Assembly: GCF_003269275.1 (NCBI RefSeq)
Contig: NZ_QLTS01000001.1
Span: forward strand, 124,001 to 188,000
Direction of reading: 5' to 3'
DNA: 64,000 nt
Source: Phascolarctobacterium faecium DSM 14760
GTDB lineage: Bacteria; Bacillota; Negativicutes; Acidaminococcales; Acidaminococcaceae
Both the position numbers and the translations under genes were made by a program. Position 1 is the stretch's first letter. Every line of letters begins with the position of its first letter. Positions 47,239 to 56,669 of the stretch are shown one piece after another. The notes beneath the pieces are model-generated. The model worked only from the letters and a program-made list of their open reading frames with translations. It was not told the origin of the DNA and searched no databases.

Positions 47239-47520
47239 GGCAGCGACCGGCTGTTCACGCCGCCTTGCACTTGCTGGCAGACGCCTGCTTTTTACCCGTG
47301 ACTGCCCTGCAAGCCAATGTAGACAGCAGGCACGTTCACATCTTTATTTTGAATGATATAACCCAGCTCCAACATACCGCTACTGCCTTTGATACTGAGT
47401 GCCGGCGTGCTCAGACCTTTGACCGTTGTTTTTGCTTCGCCTCCAAATTCGTATTCATACGCCAAGCCTGCAATAAGTACATGGGTATGGCTCCCTGTAA
47501 GGTTTACCGTCCTTAAAATA
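47238..47520 (-). pseudogene. Relic of an autotransporter outer-membrane beta-barrel C-terminus
   Basis: In one minus frame the region reads AGLAYEYEFGGEAKTTVKGL, then STPALSIKGSSGMLELGYII, then QNKDVNVPAVYIGLQGSHG, stop, KAGVCQQVQGGV. This matches the C-terminal barrel pattern of autotransporters (GLAYEYEF … P-L-K-G-x-G-ELG … LGLQG-GKREGV). There is no start, an in-frame stop breaks the last strand, and no terminal Phe is visible. The gene body upstream is gone. It indicates a diderm host. Confidence 0.72.
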
Positions 47521-47537
47521 TGTTATAGGCAGCAGCT

Positions 47538-47587
47538 AATACCCCTAAAGTAAGGTTTCTAAGCTGCTTTAGGGGTATTTTATTTTA
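47538..47587 (+). terminator. Plus-oriented hairpin with T-tract, no gene upstream
   Basis: AATACCCCTAAAG (47538-47550) and CTTTAGGGGTATT (47567-47579), 13-bp stem with a 16-nt loop, then TTTATTTT. Inner GCAGCT/AGCTGC can pair alternatively. No plus-strand gene precedes it. Confidence 0.6.
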
Positions 47588-47630
47588 CAGAAACAGTTTT
47601 TCCTGCTTTAAAGGAGGAAAAACTTTACTA

Positions 47631-47671
47631 AAAACAAAAACACTGCAAAATTTGCAGTGTTTTTGTTTTTA
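47631..47671. terminator. Terminator of rpe
   Basis: AAAAACAAAAACACTGCAAA/TTTGCAGTGTTTTTGTTTTT, a 19-20-bp stem. It ends the prpC-prkC-rsgA-rpe operon on the minus strand. Confidence 0.88.
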
Positions 47672-47680
47672 GCTTTTTAA

Positions 47681-48325
47681 TTATGCTTTTAAACTGGCAA
47701 TCGCCGCTTTGGTATCAGCAGCGCCATAAACATACGAACCTGCAACCAGTACAGTCGCACCTGCTTCACGTACCAGTTTGGAGTTTTTATCGTTGATGCC
47801 GCCGTCTACCTGTATCTCTATGTTCAGGCCTGCATCGTTGATCATCTTCCGCAGCCGGGCGATCTTTGGTACTGTGGTTTCAATGAAGCTTTGACCGCCA
47901 AAACCGGGGTTGACGCTCATCAAAAGCACCATATCCACATCCGGCAGAATCTCTTCCACCAGGCATAGTGGCGAAGCCGGATTCAAAGCGACGCCGGCCT
48001 GCATACCTTTGTTTTTGATGTATTGCACACAGCGGTGCAGATGTTTGGTAGCTTCGGCGTGTACTACTACCATATCCGCGCCGGCATCGGCAAAATCATC
48101 GATATATTGCTCGGGATTGTTGACCATCAGGTGACAGTCAAAAAAGAGATCGGTGACCTTACGGATCTTTTTAACGACCGGCGCGCCAAAGGTCAGGTTC
48201 GGTACAAAGGCACCGTCCATCACGTCGATATGCACCCAGTCGGCCCCGGCAGTTTCGATTTTTTTGATTTCGTCTGCCAGATAAGCAAAATCGGCAGATA
48301 AGATTGAAGGCGCTACTTTGATCAT
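47681..48325 (-). CDS. rpe: Ribulose-phosphate 3-epimerase
   Basis: Interconverts ribulose-5-P and xylulose-5-P. 214 residues: [19 protein letters not shown] start, [58 protein letters not shown]. Start is ATG 48325, overlapping the rsgA stop by ATGA; the frame is open to 48436 inside rsgA. Confidence 0.95.
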   Translation of the reverse strand: MIKVAPSILSADFAYLADEIKKIETAGADWVHIDVMDGAFVPNLTFGAPVVKKIRKVTDLFFDCHLMVNNPEQYIDDFADAGADMVVVHAEATKHLHRCVQYIKNKGMQAGVALNPASPLCLVEEILPDVDMVLLMSVNPGFGGQSFIETTVPKIARLRKMINDAGLNIEIQVDGGINDKNSKLVREAGATVLVAGSYVYGAADTKAAIASLKA

Positions 48326-49212
48326 TTTCTTCCGTCCTTTTCCTTTTTGGATTTTATTTCTTCTAAAATAGTCAGGTACGATTCGTAACGCGACTGCGCT
48401 ATCTCTCCGGCTGCCAGCGCATCTTTGACGCCGCATATCGGTTCGTGCGTATGTGTGCAGGGCGTAAATTTACATCCATCTTCAAAGCCTGCAAATTCGC
48501 GGAAACATGCCGCCAGTTTTTTATCGTCCAGTTCTTCTAAATTCAAATTGCCAAAACCGGGAGTGTCTGCCAGATAACCGCCGGCAAAAGGCAGCAGGTG
48601 TGCAAAGCGCGTGGTGTGTTTGCCCCGCCCTATTTTTTCGCTGACACTGCCTGTCACCAGCTGCATACCGGGTTCGATAGCGTTGAGAGTCGATGACTTG
48701 CCCACGCCGGAAGGTCCGGCAAATACAGTTATTTTACCGTACAGCCGATCTTTCAGCTTGCCAACATTGATTCCCTGCTGCGCAGAGATCGCATAGACCT
48801 CGTAGCCAGCCCGTTTATAAACAGTTTCGATCTCGGCCACCAGCCCCGCCGGTGCCAAGTCGATTTTATTAAGGCAGATAACGGCCGGGATACCAGCCTG
48901 CTCTGCCAGTACCAGCAGCTTATCGGCCAGCAGGTAGCTGAAATCGGGGTTGATACAGGCAAATGCGACGATGATCAGATCGACGTTGGCGATAGTCGGC
49001 CGCAGCATAAAATTACGCCGCGGCAGAATCCTGGTAATCATACTTTCGCCGTTATGATTGGTTTCAAATTCAACTATGTCGCCAGTGCAGAGTGAAAACC
49101 TGATCTGCTTAAGCTTGCCTTTGACCTTGCAGGTGACAAGCTCGTCGGTACCGCTGTCGACATAGTAATAACCGTTATAGGTTTTGATGATTCTTCCCTG
49201 GCCGATACTCAC
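48322..49212 (-). CDS. rsgA: Ribosome small subunit-dependent GTPase A
   Basis: 30S assembly GTPase. 296 residues with an N-terminal OB-fold, circularly permuted G domain (LNKIDLA before GPSGVGKSS and DTPGFGN), and a C-terminal zinc domain [18 protein letters not shown]. It starts by a 4-nt ATGA overlap with prkC. Confidence 0.95.
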   Translation of the reverse strand: MSIGQGRIIKTYNGYYYVDSGTDELVTCKVKGKLKQIRFSLCTGDIVEFETNHNGESMITRILPRRNFMLRPTIANVDLIIVAFACINPDFSYLLADKLLVLAEQAGIPAVICLNKIDLAPAGLVAEIETVYKRAGYEVYAISAQQGINVGKLKDRLYGKITVFAGPSGVGKSSTLNAIEPGMQLVTGSVSEKIGRGKHTTRFAHLLPFAGGYLADTPGFGNLNLEELDDKKLAACFREFAGFEDGCKFTPCTHTHEPICGVKDALAAGEIAQSRYESYLTILEEIKSKKEKDGRK

Positions 49213-51155
49213 AGATTTTTCTCCTCGACCATTTTATTGTTACAGAAGAACTGCACTTTGCCGCTGCCGGTAACTTCCACTTTTTGGCGTATACGTACGC
49301 CGGCTTTCTGCGCGCCCTGATAAACAGTTCTCTGTCCGTTGGCATCGATCAGGATGATCTGCACATCCTGGGTACCGCTGCCCTGGGGCACGACGAATTC
49401 GGCATATTTATTGACGCTTTGCGGATGACTGCCGGATGATACCTGCAATACAACTTTACCGTCGGCGGCAAACTTAGAGCCTGCAGGCGGTTCCATACCT
49501 ACTATGCTGCCCTCACTGCTGCCGCTTTCAACATAACGTACGGTAATATCCATGATACCTAACTCGGTCAGGGCTTTTTTAGCATCATTCAAGCTGCTGC
49601 CCATTACGTCCGGCATCGACAGGTCTTTGGGATCGCGGCATACAACCAGATCTACCTTCGATCCCTTCGGTGTCTTGTTTTTAGCCTTTGGGGCCTGTTC
49701 CAAAACAGAATCGGCCGGTTTGCCTGCCACAAATTTATAAGTTACAACACCAGTTTCGTAACCCAGGTCACTTAAAAACTTTTTGGCATTGTCCAGCTTT
49801 CTTCCAATCAAATCAGGCATTTCCAGCATTTCCAGGCCTTTGCTTACTACCAAAGTGATCTCGCTGCCTTCCTTACGCTTACTGATGCCTTCCGGTTCTT
49901 GTTTGATAACGTAGCCCGGAGTCACCTTCTCGTCATATTCTTCGTCCAGTTTTACAGTAAAGCCCGATTTTTCCAGGGTTTTCTGCGCTTCCACTACCGA
50001 TTTACCAACTACGTTAGGCACATCAACTGTTTTGCGGCTGAACACGTTACCGACCATTAAAAAGACAGCGGATAAGATAGCGACCAGTGCAAACAGCTTG
50101 ATGTATTTGTTCCGGCGTTCCCGCCTGTTGATAGCGGCAGCTTCCTGCACTATCTCGTCAGTACTTTTGTTGAAGGCCGGCTTCATGATAATGGTTTCTT
50201 CAGGAGCGCCTTCCTCATTATCATTGGCCCAGTCGTAAATTTTTCCGGTAGGCTCGGCCAGCTCGTTTTTCGAGATCGCCGTAATACCCAGCATTTCGGC
50301 ATAATCTTCTTCAACGCTTTCCTGCAGCATTTTAGTTTTGATATTATAAAGGTCTTGCCACATTTCTTCGGCGGTCGCATAGCGGTCGGCCGGGTCTTTG
50401 GCAAGCGCTTTGTCAATTACTTCCTGCAGCGAATCAGGCAGGTCTGGATCATAGCTTTTCAGCGGCGGCGGCGTTTTTTCGAGGTGCATCATCGCCACAG
50501 CAACGGCAGTTTTGCCGTCAAAAGGCACGTGTCCCGTCAGCATTTCATACAAAACGATGCCCAGTGAATAGATGTCGGACTGAGCCGTTACGGGACAGCC
50601 TCCAGCCTGTTCTGGCGACAGATAATGCACCGAACCTATCACAGACGATGTATAGACCATCGTCTGACTGGTGACCATACGCGCGATACCGAAATCGGCG
50701 ATTTTAGGTGTCATGCTTTTATTGATAAGGACATTATGCGGTTTGATGTCGCAGTGAATAATATTGCGGTTATGGGCATGCTGCAAAGCGGCAGCCAGCT
50801 CACAGGCAATATGCACGGCCCAGAAAGGTTTGAGCGGGCCCTGCTCCTCTAAAATACTTTTCAATGTTCTACCATCTACGTATTCCATAACGATAAAATA
50901 CAAACTGTTTTCTTCGCAAACGTCAAAAATATTGACAATTGAAGGGTGGATCAGCCTTGCGGCGGACTGAGCCTCGCGGCGGAACTGTTCGAGCAGGCTT
51001 TTATCGTTATTGAACTGAGCGCGCAGTATTTTTACGGCGACTTCCCGGTCCAGCAGCATATCCTGTGCCAGGTAAACCTCCGCCATACCACCGACGCCGA
51101 CAGGACGCAGGATCTTATAACGGTTATGTAAAATTTTTCCTACCATATCTGTCAT
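49209..51155 (-). CDS. prkC: PASTA-domain serine/threonine kinase PrkC
   Basis: Membrane kinase sensing muropeptides. 648 residues: kinase domain (about 1-275; VGGMAEVYLAQD, HCDIKPHNVLI, ADFGIARM), one transmembrane helix near 345-370 (KLFALVAILSAVFLMVGNVF), and three PASTA repeats beginning VDVPNVVGKS, LEMPDLIGRK and LSMPDVMGSS. It pairs with the phosphatase gene prpC. Confidence 0.95.
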   Translation of the reverse strand: MTDMVGKILHNRYKILRPVGVGGMAEVYLAQDMLLDREVAVKILRAQFNNDKSLLEQFRREAQSAARLIHPSIVNIFDVCEENSLYFIVMEYVDGRTLKSILEEQGPLKPFWAVHIACELAAALQHAHNRNIIHCDIKPHNVLINKSMTPKIADFGIARMVTSQTMVYTSSVIGSVHYLSPEQAGGCPVTAQSDIYSLGIVLYEMLTGHVPFDGKTAVAVAMMHLEKTPPPLKSYDPDLPDSLQEVIDKALAKDPADRYATAEEMWQDLYNIKTKMLQESVEEDYAEMLGITAISKNELAEPTGKIYDWANDNEEGAPEETIIMKPAFNKSTDEIVQEAAAINRRERRNKYIKLFALVAILSAVFLMVGNVFSRKTVDVPNVVGKSVVEAQKTLEKSGFTVKLDEEYDEKVTPGYVIKQEPEGISKRKEGSEITLVVSKGLEMLEMPDLIGRKLDNAKKFLSDLGYETGVVTYKFVAGKPADSVLEQAPKAKNKTPKGSKVDLVVCRDPKDLSMPDVMGSSLNDAKKALTELGIMDITVRYVESGSSEGSIVGMEPPAGSKFAADGKVVLQVSSGSHPQSVNKYAEFVVPQGSGTQDVQIILIDANGQRTVYQGAQKAGVRIRQKVEVTGSGKVQFFCNNKMVEEKNL

Positions 51156-51892
51156 GATCTGTTATCCTCCTCGGTCGGGGTCAAGTCTATCAGGATCAGC
51201 GAAATATTATCTCTGCCACCGTTGTCTAAGGCAGCTTCCAGCAGCACTTCAGCAGCTTCGGCCGTCTGATGTGCCTGCAGAATCTCGCTGATCTGTCTGT
51301 CATCCACCATATCACTTAAACCGTCACTGCATAAAAGCAGCTTGGTATCTGCTGTCAGCTCCAGAGTAAAGCAATCTACTTCCAGCTCGTCTTCGGCTCC
51401 AACAGCGCGCAGAATGATATTTTTCTGTGGATGCTTAAAAGCCTCCTGTGCAGTGATTTCGCCGTTGGCCAATAACTCTGCGACGTAAGAATGATCGCGG
51501 GTGACCTGCTGTAAAGTGCCGGCACTCCATGTATAAAGTCTGCTGTCACCTACGTTGACCGCATAAGCTTTACCGTCTGCCGCCAGATATACTGCCACGA
51601 GCGTCGTGCCCATATCATGATACTGTACTTCACTTTGAGCCATCTGCCTGATATGCTTATTAGCCTGCTGCACTGTTTCACGCATGGCGGTGCATAACTC
51701 GGTGCCAGTAAGCTCCTTAAATTTTTCCGCTTCCTGCTGCAAAACCTGTAAGGCTTCCCTGCTGGCGGTTTCTCCGGCTGCATAGCCGCCCATACCGTCA
51801 GCCAGCGCAAAAAGCTCAGGTCCTGTTGTCAACAAAGCGTCTTCGTTGACAGTTCTTACCATGCCCACATGGGTTTTACTGATAACGAACAT
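51152..51892 (-). CDS. prpC: PP2C-family serine/threonine phosphatase PrpC
   Basis: Reverses PrkC phosphorylation. 246 residues with the PPM motifs ALADGMGGYAAGETAS, NVGDSRLYTW, LLCSDGLSDMVDDRQ and GGRDNISLILIDL. Four-nt ATGA overlap with prkC. First gene of prpC-prkC-rsgA-rpe. Confidence 0.95.
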   Translation of the reverse strand: MFVISKTHVGMVRTVNEDALLTTGPELFALADGMGGYAAGETASREALQVLQQEAEKFKELTGTELCTAMRETVQQANKHIRQMAQSEVQYHDMGTTLVAVYLAADGKAYAVNVGDSRLYTWSAGTLQQVTRDHSYVAELLANGEITAQEAFKHPQKNIILRAVGAEDELEVDCFTLELTADTKLLLCSDGLSDMVDDRQISEILQAHQTAEAAEVLLEAALDNGGRDNISLILIDLTPTEEDNRS

Positions 51893-51952
51893 TGACGAAC
51901 CTCCTAACTTTATAGCTTATGTCTGTTTTTGTCACTGATAACGCCGCTGCTT

Positions 51953-53008
51953 TCAGTCCTGCTGCTCTTGGGCAAACCTGGCGCGCAGCTGTCCACAGGC
52001 GGCATCGATGTCTTTGCCCATTTCCCTGCGGACGGTGGCATTGATTTTATGTTTCTGCAGTACCTTTAAAAATGCTTCAACCACTTTTTTTGATGGGCGT
52101 TCAAAGCCTTTTTCTGGCACTGGATTGGCCGGAATCAAATTGACGCTGGCATGTTTGAACCGCAAATGATTAGCCAGCAGCTCGGCTGCTACAGGGCTGT
52201 CATTTTTGCCGGCAATCAGAATATATTCATAAGTCACCTGCCTGCCGGTATAACCGACATAAGCTTCGGCAGCCTGGATGACGTCCTGAAAAGGAAAACC
52301 TTTGTTGACCGGCATCAGCTCGGTTCTGAGCTCAGGCTCGGCTGCGTGCAGCGAAATTGCCAGATTGATCGGCAGTCCCAGCTGCGTCAGCTTTTCGATA
52401 CCTGGGATAATACCGCAGGTAGAAATCGTCATGTTCCGGTAACTCATATACAGCGTATTTTCCCGATGCAGGAACTGCAGTGCGCCGATAACGGCGTCAA
52501 AATTAAGCATCGGTTCGCCGCTGCCCATAACGACAATACGACTGACCTGCTTACCTTCTCCGACCAGCATACTGTTAAAAATATAAACCTGTGCTAAAAT
52601 TTCAGCGGCGGTCAGATTACGAATGCAGCCGCTGAGGCCGCTGGCACAGAAAGCACACCCCATATCGCAGCCGACCTGGCTGGATACGCAGACGCTGTAA
52701 CCATAATCATGGCGCATCAGTACGGTCTCGACCGAATTGCCGTCCGGAAATTCGAGCAGCACCTTGCGGGTCAGATCGTCCTGCGATACCTGCTCGCGCA
52801 GGATTTTAAGCTGCTGCGGCAGGAGCGTAAAGTTTGCTTCTAAGATAGCGATATCCGCTTTGGAAAGATTGCGCATCTGATCAAAAGCAGTTACGGATTT
52901 TTGGTATAACCATTGATAAACCTGAGCCGCGCGGAATTTCTTCAATCCGGCAGCCACCAAAAGTTCCTGTAATTCAATTAAAGATAAGCCAAAAAGCTCT
53001 TTTTTCAC
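51953..53008 (-). CDS. rlmN: Dual-specificity 23S/tRNA adenine-C2 methyltransferase
   Basis: Radical-SAM methyltransferase for A2503 of 23S rRNA and A37 of tRNAs. 351 residues; CDMGCAFCASGLSGC carries the CxxxCxxC cluster (about 114-121) and a C-terminal Cys in DIDAACGQL completes the redox pair. It lies 3 nt after rsmB. Confidence 0.96.
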   Translation of the reverse strand: MKKELFGLSLIELQELLVAAGLKKFRAAQVYQWLYQKSVTAFDQMRNLSKADIAILEANFTLLPQQLKILREQVSQDDLTRKVLLEFPDGNSVETVLMRHDYGYSVCVSSQVGCDMGCAFCASGLSGCIRNLTAAEILAQVYIFNSMLVGEGKQVSRIVVMGSGEPMLNFDAVIGALQFLHRENTLYMSYRNMTISTCGIIPGIEKLTQLGLPINLAISLHAAEPELRTELMPVNKGFPFQDVIQAAEAYVGYTGRQVTYEYILIAGKNDSPVAAELLANHLRFKHASVNLIPANPVPEKGFERPSKKVVEAFLKVLQKHKINATVRREMGKDIDAACGQLRARFAQEQQD

Positions 53009-53011
53009 AGC

Positions 53012-54379
53012 CTACTCCTTACGCACCAAAGCGCAGATATAGAAACCATCGGTACCATCGTGCTGCGGCAGCAGCTGCAATTCGTCCACTGTTTCACCTG
53101 TCAGCGGGTGCTGAAAACCGGCATACTGCCAGTTGGGATTATTTTCTAAAAATTCAGCGGGAATGTAATGATTTTCGGCCTGCTCTAAAGTGCAGGTACT
53201 ATAGACCAGCCTGCCGCCAGGTTTGACATAACGGGCAGCATTGCGCAGAATATCGCGCTGCAGCGGCGGGAAAGTTTTCAGATCAAGCTTATTTTTCTTC
53301 CAGCGTGCTTCGGCACGACGGCGCAGTACGCCCAGCCCCGAACATGGAGCGTCTACCAGCACGCAGTCTGCCATTGACGCCCACTCAGGCTTAAACTCTG
53401 CCGCATCCTGCAGCGACGGCTCAATGATTGTAATGCCCAGCCGCCTGCTGTTTTCTTCGATCAGCTTGATTTTATGCTCGTGGATATCAGTAGCGTAGAT
53501 AACGCCTTTGTTTTGCATCAGCTGCACTAAATGGGTCGTTTTACCGCCCGGCGCACTGCAAACGTCGATAACTGTCTGCCCGGGCTGAGGTGCTAAAACC
53601 GGCGCTACCAGCATCGAGCTTTCGTCCTGCACATAAAACATATCGTTGTATTTACTGAACAAAACACTGAGCGCCGGGATCTTGGTACAGACGATACCAT
53701 CTTCGCACCATTTGGAAGGTTCGGCCTCAAAGCCATCCTCCTGCAGACTCGCCAGAAGTGTTTTGCGGTCAATCACCAAAGTGTTTACACGCAGTGTCAG
53801 AGGCGGTGGCTCGTTATCAAAGCGGCACAAAGCCTGCGCCCCTTCAAAACCGAATTGTTTGAGCCAACGTTTTACCAGCCAGTCCGGATGAAATTCTTTA
53901 AGTGCTAAATACTGCCTGGGATCTTTTCCTGCATCCGGATAAACGATACTTTCCTTACTGCGCACCGCTCCGCGCAGCACGCCGTTCACAAATTTTACGA
54001 TGCCTTCATGCCCGAACTTCTTCGCCAAATTAACGGACTCGTTACAAGCAGCAGAGGCCGGTATGCGTTCCAAAAAATAAATTTGGAAAACACCCAGCCG
54101 TAATATATTTAAAATCATCGGTTCGATTTTGCCAAGAGGACGTGATACCAGCTGCTGCAGCAGCCAGTCTATAGTGCCTTTGGCCTTCACCGTGCCGTAA
54201 ACCAGCTCGGTAACGAACCTTCTGTCCTGTTCGCTATGATTTTGTTTGCTTAGCGCCTTGCCGAGCGCTATATTGGCGTAAGCCCCATCTTTGAAAACGC
54301 TGTTGATCACCTGAGCCGCTGTTAAGCGGGCATTTGGCAGCATGTTCACAGCAGCGGCTTGTTCTTTAATGTTCGCCAT
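53012..54379 (-). CDS. rsmB: 16S rRNA (cytosine-967-C5)-methyltransferase RsmB
   Basis: 455 residues: NusB-like N-terminal domain (about 10-150) and a methyltransferase with APGGKTTHLVQLM, VDAPCSGLGVLRRRAEARWK and YSTCTLEQAENH (two catalytic Cys). Start chosen at ATG 54379, which has GAGG 6 nt upstream; a TTG at 54391 is the alternative. It overlaps the DUF116 gene by 14 nt. Confidence 0.94.
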   Translation of the reverse strand: MANIKEQAAAVNMLPNARLTAAQVINSVFKDGAYANIALGKALSKQNHSEQDRRFVTELVYGTVKAKGTIDWLLQQLVSRPLGKIEPMILNILRLGVFQIYFLERIPASAACNESVNLAKKFGHEGIVKFVNGVLRGAVRSKESIVYPDAGKDPRQYLALKEFHPDWLVKRWLKQFGFEGAQALCRFDNEPPPLTLRVNTLVIDRKTLLASLQEDGFEAEPSKWCEDGIVCTKIPALSVLFSKYNDMFYVQDESSMLVAPVLAPQPGQTVIDVCSAPGGKTTHLVQLMQNKGVIYATDIHEHKIKLIEENSRRLGITIIEPSLQDAAEFKPEWASMADCVLVDAPCSGLGVLRRRAEARWKKNKLDLKTFPPLQRDILRNAARYVKPGGRLVYSTCTLEQAENHYIPAEFLENNPNWQYAGFQHPLTGETVDELQLLPQHDGTDGFYICALVRKE

Positions 54380-55157
54380 GCTTTTCCTCAACTTCTAAAA
54401 AGTCTAATACTGCGGCCTCCACACGTTTGATATCGACGCGGGTATTGAAGCAGGGCCCGAAGGGACGTTCATTGAGCACGCCGACTACCGGCAGCGGGAA
54501 CACGTCCTGGATACCGCTGGTCAGATCACGTTCACAGGCCACAGCCACAATAGCTTTCGGTCTGATCTGTTTGACCATTTGCCGGGCCAAAGTTCCGCCT
54601 GTGGCTACTGCCATGTGGATACCGTATTTATGGGCCAGCCCCAGCATATCGCCAACGCTGCAGCCACCGCATTGACGGCAGTTTTCGATATTACGGGTGA
54701 TCTTATGTACGCAGGTATCCAGCTGGATACAGTGCGGGGTCAGGATCATAATGCGGTCGGCAGGAACTTTGACGCGATGCTGCTTGACCAAATGATTACT
54801 GACTTCGATAAAAGACTGCTCTATCTTACTGCGCGGGATATCAAAAATTCTGCCTAAAACAACGGCGAAGGGGAATAAGATATTCACAGCCTTCCAGGCC
54901 CAGAAGTAAAAGATCTTCATGATGGGCACACCTAAGATAGCCAGTACGATACCGGCAACACCGGCCAGCAATGCTAAAGCAATAGCGATACCGATGCCGC
55001 CGAACACCACAGGCAGCTTGGCGTTGATTTGTTCCAAACCAGGCAGAGCTACGCGCCAGGCCATATAAATGACCATCGCGCCAATAACGGCGCTGGCCAG
55101 AGTCAGTGAAACAAAGACCCTCTTTTTAGGCTTAAAAACATTTTCAAGTTCAATCAT
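54366..55157 (-). CDS. DUF116-family membrane protein
   Basis: 263 residues with two N-terminal transmembrane segments (LASAVIGAMVIYMAWRVALP, LPVVFGGIGIAIALALLAGV) and a soluble Cys-rich part: HCIQLDTCVHKITRN, CRQCGGCSV, VACERDLTSG. This is the DUF116 pattern; the function is unknown, and iron–sulfur or metal binding is suspected from the Cys spacing. Conserved between fmt and rsmB in several anaerobic Firmicutes. Confidence 0.85.
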   Translation of the reverse strand: MIELENVFKPKKRVFVSLTLASAVIGAMVIYMAWRVALPGLEQINAKLPVVFGGIGIAIALALLAGVAGIVLAILGVPIMKIFYFWAWKAVNILFPFAVVLGRIFDIPRSKIEQSFIEVSNHLVKQHRVKVPADRIMILTPHCIQLDTCVHKITRNIENCRQCGGCSVGDMLGLAHKYGIHMAVATGGTLARQMVKQIRPKAIVAVACERDLTSGIQDVFPLPVVGVLNERPFGPCFNTRVDIKRVEAAVLDFLEVEEKHGEH

Positions 55158-55160
55158 TAC

Positions 55161-56105
55161 TTACCCCTCGATATTACCTAATACAGTGCCGGGCTCTACA
55201 CCGCGGCCATTGCAGAAAACTTTGGCTTCCATACGTTTTTTCGATTCCGGCTGCACTTCCAGCACTTCCAAGGCACCGCTGCCGCAGGCAACTATAAAAC
55301 CTTTTTTCGTTACAGCCGTAACTGTCCCTGCTGGTGCCGTCTGCCCCTCTGCCGGAACTGTTTTCCATATTTTCAGGTTTTTGCCGTCCGGCAATCTGGT
55401 AAATGCGCCGGGAGCCGGATTAAATCCCCGCACCAAATCGTGTATTTTAGCGGCCGGATTATTCCAGTCGATTTTTTCCATTGCCCGGTCCAGCAGCTTG
55501 GCATAGGTTGCTTCAGTCTCATTTTGTTTTTCAGGCTTTGCCGCACCTGAGGCAAGCTCGTCTAACGTTCGCACCAGAAGCTCAGCCCCTTTGACCTTCA
55601 ATTCGTCATGCAGCTCTCCCATCGTCATTTCACTGCCTATAGGAACGATAACTTTACTGAGAATATCGCCAGTATCCATGCCGATATCCATCTGCATGAT
55701 CGTTACGCCGGATTCTTTTTCGCCCTGCAAAATCGCATAATGGATCGGTGCCGCACCGCGATATTTCGGCAGCAGCGAAGCGTGTACATTGACGCATCCT
55801 AAAGGCGGCAATGCCAAAAGCTCCTGATTGAGCAGCTGCCCAAAAGCGGCAACGACGATGATCTCTGGCCGCAACTCACGCAGCTGGGCAATAACCTCAG
55901 GTGTTTTGACCTTCGCCGGCTGATACACAGGTAAACCCTGCGATAAAGCGTATTCTTTAACAGGCGTCATCAGCATTTTCTGCCCGCGCCCTTTAGGACG
56001 GTCGGGCTGCGTAACAACGGCAGCGATTTCGTGCTTACCTGATTCCACCAAAGCCTGTAAAGTTCCTACGGCAAAATCTGGTGTACCCATAAATACAATT
56101 CTCAT
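55161..56105 (-). CDS. fmt: Methionyl-tRNA formyltransferase
   Basis: Formylates initiator Met-tRNA. 314 residues: MRIVFMGTPDFAVGTLQAL start, the catalytic stretch HASLLPKYRGAAPIHYAIL and MDIGMDTGDILSK. It lies 3 nt upstream of the DUF116 gene and 23 nt after def. Confidence 0.96.
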   Translation of the reverse strand: MRIVFMGTPDFAVGTLQALVESGKHEIAAVVTQPDRPKGRGQKMLMTPVKEYALSQGLPVYQPAKVKTPEVIAQLRELRPEIIVVAAFGQLLNQELLALPPLGCVNVHASLLPKYRGAAPIHYAILQGEKESGVTIMQMDIGMDTGDILSKVIVPIGSEMTMGELHDELKVKGAELLVRTLDELASGAAKPEKQNETEATYAKLLDRAMEKIDWNNPAAKIHDLVRGFNPAPGAFTRLPDGKNLKIWKTVPAEGQTAPAGTVTAVTKKGFIVACGSGALEVLEVQPESKKRMEAKVFCNGRGVEPGTVLGNIEG

Positions 56106-56128
56106 TTTGATCTCCTTTAGCTTGCCGC

Positions 56129-56605
56129 CTATTCTATGCCGACAGGCACTGTTTCTTTAGGTGTCAATACGGTAGCTTTATCAATAAACAGGATACCGTC
56201 CAAATGATCCAGCTCGTGCTGTACAGCGATCGCCAGAATGCCGTCGCTGGCAAGCTTCATACGTTTGCCTTTACGGTCAAAAAACTCACATTCAATATAT
56301 TCGGCGCGTTCTACTTCGCCTTCAAAATTAGGCACCGACAGACAGCCTTCGCCGCCGACAACGGAACCTTCCCTTTTGGTGATAACCGGATTGATAAGCT
56401 CGATCAGGCCTTCGCCAACGTCGATAACTACTATTCGTCTGGAAACACCTACCTGAGGCGCTGCCAGGCCTACGCCGTCTGCCGCGTACATGGTTTCCGC
56501 CATATCGTTCAGCAAACGGACTGTTTTTTTATCTATACGTTCTACTTCTTTTGCCTTTAACCGCAGCACTGGGTTACCGGCAACAATGATATCTAATTTA
56601 GCCAC
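56129..56605 (-). CDS. def: Peptide deformylase
   Basis: 158 residues with the three PDF motifs: GVGLAAPQVG, EGCLSVPNF and QHELDHLDG (HEXXH metal site). Removes the formyl group from nascent chains. It lies upstream of fmt in the conserved priA-def-fmt order. Confidence 0.96.
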   Translation of the reverse strand: MAKLDIIVAGNPVLRLKAKEVERIDKKTVRLLNDMAETMYAADGVGLAAPQVGVSRRIVVIDVGEGLIELINPVITKREGSVVGGEGCLSVPNFEGEVERAEYIECEFFDRKGKRMKLASDGILAIAVQHELDHLDGILFIDKATVLTPKETVPVGIE

Positions 56606-56669
56606 GGTCGGACCTCCTTAATTTTTCGTACCTTATATTATACCATAAAATTCAAACTGCAGGCAATTT

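Larger units (their letters stand above)
47085..47680. other. Intergenic region between bsdC and rpe
   Basis: About 600 nt containing the bsdC promoter and LysR-type boxes (47139-47238), an autotransporter barrel relic (minus strand, about 47238-47520), a plus-oriented terminator hairpin (47538-47587) and the rpe terminator (47631-47671). The 12-mer GTAAGGTTTACC occurs at 47117 and 47497. The plus-strand open frame at 47265-47516 is the antisense of the relic and is not a gene. Confidence 0.7.

Noticed and set aside
47265-47516. Plus-strand open frame of 83 codons
   Set aside because: It is antisense to the autotransporter relic, has no convincing ribosome-binding site, and its composition follows from that relic.
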